Positions 4,496 through 7,372 of a DNA stretch of 7,372 nucleotides are shown here, piece by piece. Under the pieces are notes generated by a model that worked only from the letters and a program-made list of their open reading frames with translations, was not told the DNA's origin and did no database searches. The position numbers and the translations under genes were made by a program. The DNA comes from Chloroflexota bacterium (GTDB lineage Bacteria > Chloroflexota > Dehalococcoidia > SZUA-161): assembly GCA_016865955.1 (NCBI GenBank), contig VGNW01000108.1:1-7372 (forward strand). The letters are read 5' to 3'. The first letter of the stretch is position 1, and each line of letters opens with the position of its first letter.

Positions 4496-5884
4496 ATGCT
4501 GAAATACTTGCCAGTCTTAATAATACTTGCCCTTACGGTTCTTGCTTTGAGTATCGCCGCGGTCGGATGTAATGAATCATCCGGCTCAGGGAATGAGACA
4601 TCCGGAAATGACACGATAGAACCACAAACGTGGACAGCAAGATACGATGGCGGGATTGCAGACGATGACGGCGCCTGGGCTATGGCTGTAGACAGCTCTG
4701 AGAATGTCTATATTACCGGATATAGCTGGGGCAAGGGTACTTCCAGCGACTTCGCCACCGTAAAATACGGCTCTGACGGGAAACAGCTATGGCTTGACCG
4801 CTACGATGGCCCCGCCAGCCAGGAGGACTGGCCCTGGGACATCGCCCTGGATGCCTCAGGAAACGCCTTCGTTACGGGCTGGAGCACCGGCGTCGATACC
4901 AAGTCGGACTTCACCACTATCAAATACGATAATAAAGGAAAGCGTATTCGTGAAGCTCGCTATAACGGCCCCGCCAACGGCTACGACCATGCCTATGCAT
5001 TAGGGCTGGATAGCTCGGGTAATGTTTATGTTACCGGATGGTGCCAAGGTGTTGCCACCAACGAGGACTACGCCACTATAAAGTACGATAACAACCTCAA
5101 CCAGCTCTGGGTCGCCCGCTACAGCGGCCCCGCCAGCGGACAGGACAGGGCTTCCGCCATCGCAGTGGACGGCGGCGGATACGTCTATGTCACAGGATGG
5201 AGCACCAATAGCGGCTCCGGTTTAGATTTCACCACGGTGAAGTATGACAGCAATGGCAATCAGTTATGGGTAGCACGATACGACGGACTTGCCGGCGGAG
5301 AGGACAAGGCTTCCGCCATAGCGCTGGATAGCTCAGGTTATATCTATGTAACCGGCAGCAGCACGGGCAACGGAACCGGCTTAGATTACGCTACAGTGAA
5401 ATACGACAGCAAGGGCGTTCAGATATGGGCAACCCGTTACAATGGGACCGCCAACGACGCAGACGAAGCCGTAGCCCTGGCTCTAGACAGCGATGGCTCT
5501 GTCTATGTTACGGGGAGCAGCATGGGCATAGATACATACCAGGACTACGCCACTGTGAAATACGACGGCAGCGGCAACCAGTTGTGGGTAGCCCGCTACA
5601 ACGGTCCCGAAAGCAGCGAGGACACGCCGAGCAAGATAGCGGTGAATGGCTCGGGCAATATATATGTAACCGGCTGGAGCACGGGAAACAACCAGCGCTA
5701 CGATTACGCTACCATTAAATACGATAGCTCAGGAAACGAGATATGGTTAGTTCGCTTCGATGGCCCTGCGGGAGGTCATGACAAGGCATACGACATGGTC
5801 TTAGGTAGCTTGGGCGGCATATATGTGACAGGTAGAAGCTCAGGCAAGGGCACGTATTACGATTTTACCACTATAAAATACTAG
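4496..5884 (+). CDS. Repeat lipoprotein, SBBP-type beta-propeller (462 aa)
   Basis: The protein begins with a lipoprotein signal peptide: a hydrophobic stretch at residues 5-24, then AAVGC with the lipidation cysteine at C25. An S/G/N-rich linker follows (26-44). The rest, 45-462, is eight tandem repeats of exactly 53 residues, the last lacking only its final six. The consensus resembles LWVARYnGPasgeDxAxAIAlDSSGNvYVTGwStG, then DyATvKYDsxGNQ. This matches SBBP/beta-propeller repeats found in secreted bacterial and archaeal proteins, so an eight-bladed propeller, or blades offset by one strand, is likely. No enzyme motif is present, so binding or adhesion at the cell surface is the likely role. 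ATG 4496 has GAGG 8 nt upstream. The A at lipobox position -3 is less usual than L, but the signal peptide is otherwise typical. Confidence 0.88.
   Translation: MLKYLPVLIILALTVLALSIAAVGCNESSGSGNETSGNDTIEPQTWTARYDGGIADDDGAWAMAVDSSENVYITGYSWGKGTSSDFATVKYGSDGKQLWLDRYDGPASQEDWPWDIALDASGNAFVTGWSTGVDTKSDFTTIKYDNKGKRIREARYNGPANGYDHAYALGLDSSGNVYVTGWCQGVATNEDYATIKYDNNLNQLWVARYSGPASGQDRASAIAVDGGGYVYVTGWSTNSGSGLDFTTVKYDSNGNQLWVARYDGLAGGEDKASAIALDSSGYIYVTGSSTGNGTGLDYATVKYDSKGVQIWATRYNGTANDADEAVALALDSDGSVYVTGSSMGIDTYQDYATVKYDGSGNQLWVARYNGPESSEDTPSKIAVNGSGNIYVTGWSTGNNQRYDYATIKYDSSGNEIWLVRFDGPAGGHDKAYDMVLGSLGGIYVTGRSSGKGTYYDFTTIKY
4628..5881 (+). repeat. Eight tandem 159-bp coding repeats (53 aa each)
   Basis: Repeat units begin at 4628, 4787, 4946, 5105, 5264, 5423, 5582 and 5741, with no insertion or deletion across more than 1.2 kb. 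The most constant parts are the ARYnGP start, the D-x-x-GNVYVTG centre and the ATvKYD end. Units 4 and 5 share GCTTCCGCCAT at the same position (ASAIA in both), while other units use different codons for the same residues. This indicates mostly old duplication held by selection for blade length rather than recent DNA-level amplification. Confidence 0.93.
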
Positions 5885-5916
5885 TTGAAGAGTACGATAG
5901 CTCAGATTTTCTTGCC

Positions 5917-7320
5917 TTATATACTCCTTCTGAAATTGGCATAGGTGACAAGAGAGCCCAGAGCTTTAATGGCAGTTTCTGGGTCATTATAGGTGGGCAA
6001 ACCGAGCTCTTCCAATTGCTGACGCAATTCGGCTGTCAAAGATAACTTCGAGCCGTAAACCCAGACCGTCAAAGGCTTGGAGACGCGCTGCCTCACATGA
6101 CTGAACATCTCCACAATCAGTGGTATGGGAGCCATCACTCCGCCATAAACGATAATGGTGCCGCAATCTACATTGGGGTCGTTCATCGCCACAGCCATTA
6201 TCTCTGCCTGGATATTGATGGGGTCATCGGATACTGACAGCGCCGGCCCCAGGTCTATCGGGTTTCTTGCCAGCCGGGGCGATATTTTTGCCAGTTTATC
6301 CAGTGTAGCAGCAGAGAAACCGGCAATTTCCAGTCCAGCCTCCGCCGCTGCATCGGTCGCCATCACACCTATTCCACCGCTATGCGTAATGATTGCCGTA
6401 CGGTTGCCTGCGGGCAAAGGCTGGTATTCGAACACCTTGGGTACGTCCCAGAACTCCTGCCATGTGTTAACCCTCACCGCACCTGCCTGTTTTAAGGCGT
6501 CATCATATACACGGTCGCTCACAGCCAGGGAGCCTGTATGGGAAGCTGAAGCTCGGGCTCCCGCCTCGCTCCGACCCGGCTTGAAAATCACCAGCGGTTT
6601 GCGTCTGGCTGCTCTGCCTGCCGCTTCCACAAAACGCCGCCCATCCTTCACATCCTCAAGGTGCATAACGATTACCTTCGTCTCTACATCATCGGCCAGG
6701 TAGTTCAGCAAATCTACTTCATTGACATCGCACTTGTTGCCCACATCGCACATCTTGCCCACAGGATATGCCCAGTCTCCCAGAGGCTGACACTGGGCAG
6801 CGGCAACCCCGGTCTGGCTGCACAGCGCTATGCCGCCCCTGCGAATTCTCTCATAGCCGATGGGGTAAGGGATGGTCACCAGACCGTTCGCGGTATTGAT
6901 TGTCCCGACTGTATTCGGTCCCACTATTCTGATGCCATTATTATTCGTTATGTCAACCAGTTGCTTCTGGAGTTTGGCGCCATCTTTATTAGCCTCGGCG
7001 AAGTTTTCCGACACGATAACTGCGCCCTTCACCCCTTTTTGAGCGCATTGCTCTATGATTGAAGGCACCGTAGGCGGAGGCGTAATCACAACGGCTAGGT
7101 CGATAGATTCAGCCACTTCGCTGACATCCGAATACGCTTTAAGCCCCATAACCTCGGTGCAGGAGGGATTTACGGGGTACAGCCTGCCCGGGAAACCGTA
7201 GTCGAGCATGTTCTTCACCACGCCGTAACCCAATCCTACGCCTTCGCGCAACGAGCCGATTATCGCCACGCTTTCAGGCTCGAAGAAAGCCCTCAAGTCC
7301 TTGCCGTTACGCAGTTTCAT
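5917..7320 (-). CDS. CoA-binding acetyl-CoA synthetase (ADP-forming) alpha-type protein
   Basis: This protein belongs to the acyl-CoA synthetase (NDP-forming) alpha family, which interconverts acyl-CoA plus ADP and phosphate with acid plus ATP through a phosphohistidine. In residue numbers of the 469-residue reading from TTG 7326, the order is: a CoA-binding Rossmann domain (about 12-135; SVAIIGS, then GFPGRLYPVNP), a succinyl-CoA-ligase-like domain (about 150-295) with catalytic H263 in ASHTGSLA, and a third domain (about 305-460; THSGGIGVMATDAA). The ATP-grasp beta part is absent, so a separate subunit is needed; none is visible in the window. GAGG at 7331-7328 is 7 nt from ATG 7320 but only 1 nt from TTG 7326, so ATG (467 residues) is preferred. 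The gene ends convergently 32 bp from the lipoprotein gene, with no hairpin terminator between. Acyl substrate unknown. Confidence 0.92.
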   Translation of the reverse strand: MKLRNGKDLRAFFEPESVAIIGSLREGVGLGYGVVKNMLDYGFPGRLYPVNPSCTEVMGLKAYSDVSEVAESIDLAVVITPPPTVPSIIEQCAQKGVKGAVIVSENFAEANKDGAKLQKQLVDITNNNGIRIVGPNTVGTINTANGLVTIPYPIGYERIRRGGIALCSQTGVAAAQCQPLGDWAYPVGKMCDVGNKCDVNEVDLLNYLADDVETKVIVMHLEDVKDGRRFVEAAGRAARRKPLVIFKPGRSEAGARASASHTGSLAVSDRVYDDALKQAGAVRVNTWQEFWDVPKVFEYQPLPAGNRTAIITHSGGIGVMATDAAAEAGLEIAGFSAATLDKLAKISPRLARNPIDLGPALSVSDDPINIQAEIMAVAMNDPNVDCGTIIVYGGVMAPIPLIVEMFSHVRQRVSKPLTVWVYGSKLSLTAELRQQLEELGLPTYNDPETAIKALGSLVTYANFRRSI

Positions 7321-7372
7321 CTTCAAACCTCGCAGAGATATTTTCTGAGAACCGGAACTGTTCGGGCAGACG

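Noticed and set aside
4628..5881. CRISPR or satellite-type DNA repeat array
   Set aside because: The 159-bp periodicity is coding and conserved at protein level; there are no identical repeats with unique spacers.
6155..7062. Two plus-strand open frames antisense to the acyl-CoA synthetase gene
   Set aside because: Both lie wholly inside a well-supported minus-strand gene and show no domain.

Overview
The window looks like a bacterial chromosome segment. It shows strong Shine-Dalgarno sites, sigma70-type promoter elements, a lipoprotein signal peptide, a membrane histidine kinase with an OmpR-type regulator, and an alpha-type subunit of the ADP-forming acyl-CoA synthetase family. That mixture, with frequent TTG starts and tiny membrane proteins beside signalling genes, suggests an anaerobic Chloroflexota (Dehalococcoidia-like) organism. 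This is an inference from gene content; there is no rRNA or marker gene here to prove it.

Layout: (1) Positions 1-507, minus strand: the N-terminal 169 residues of a fumarylacetoacetate hydrolase family enzyme, cut by the window edge, with its own promoter and an AGGAGG ribosome binding site. (2) 508-806: a divergent intergenic region with a perfect 7+7 bp dyad and a candidate promoter for the rightward genes. (3) 807-4370, plus strand: a co-directional signalling cluster. In order it holds two tandem paralogous single-membrane-span microproteins (53 and 54 aa), a four-TM PAS histidine kinase, a KdpE-like response regulator, a small two-TM protein resembling the PLDc_N domain, and a single-domain CheY-like receiver. 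A strong intrinsic terminator closes it. The 118-bp gap after the response regulator carries AATCTTTATA twice in tandem at an 11-bp spacing plus a third copy, the expected layout for an OmpR-family binding site. (4) 4395-5884, plus strand: a promoter and a lipoprotein made of eight repeats in an exact 53-residue register, probably a surface or periplasmic beta-propeller. (5) 5917-7320, minus strand: a CoA-binding, ADP-forming acetyl-CoA synthetase alpha-type protein, convergent with the lipoprotein gene.

The most unusual points are the microprotein pair in front of the kinase, the tandem direct repeats, and the 5' end of the kinase gene. There a promoter (TTGACA-17-TACTCT) and a well-placed GGAGG-ATG lead into a 17-codon frame that is one frame away from the kinase. 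That frame carries the heptamer A_AAA_AAG in exactly the phase at which a -1 slip would enter the kinase frame. This could be programmed frameshifting, a lost A in a homopolymer, or chance; the kinase can also be read from TTG starts without any shift.

Working model (inference): the microproteins and the PLDc_N-like protein are membrane partners or targets of the kinase. The kinase phosphorylates the KdpE-like regulator, which binds the repeats to control the downstream pair, and the lone receiver acts as a second output or a phosphate sink. The flanking FAH-family, lipoprotein and acyl-CoA synthetase genes look like separate transcription units.
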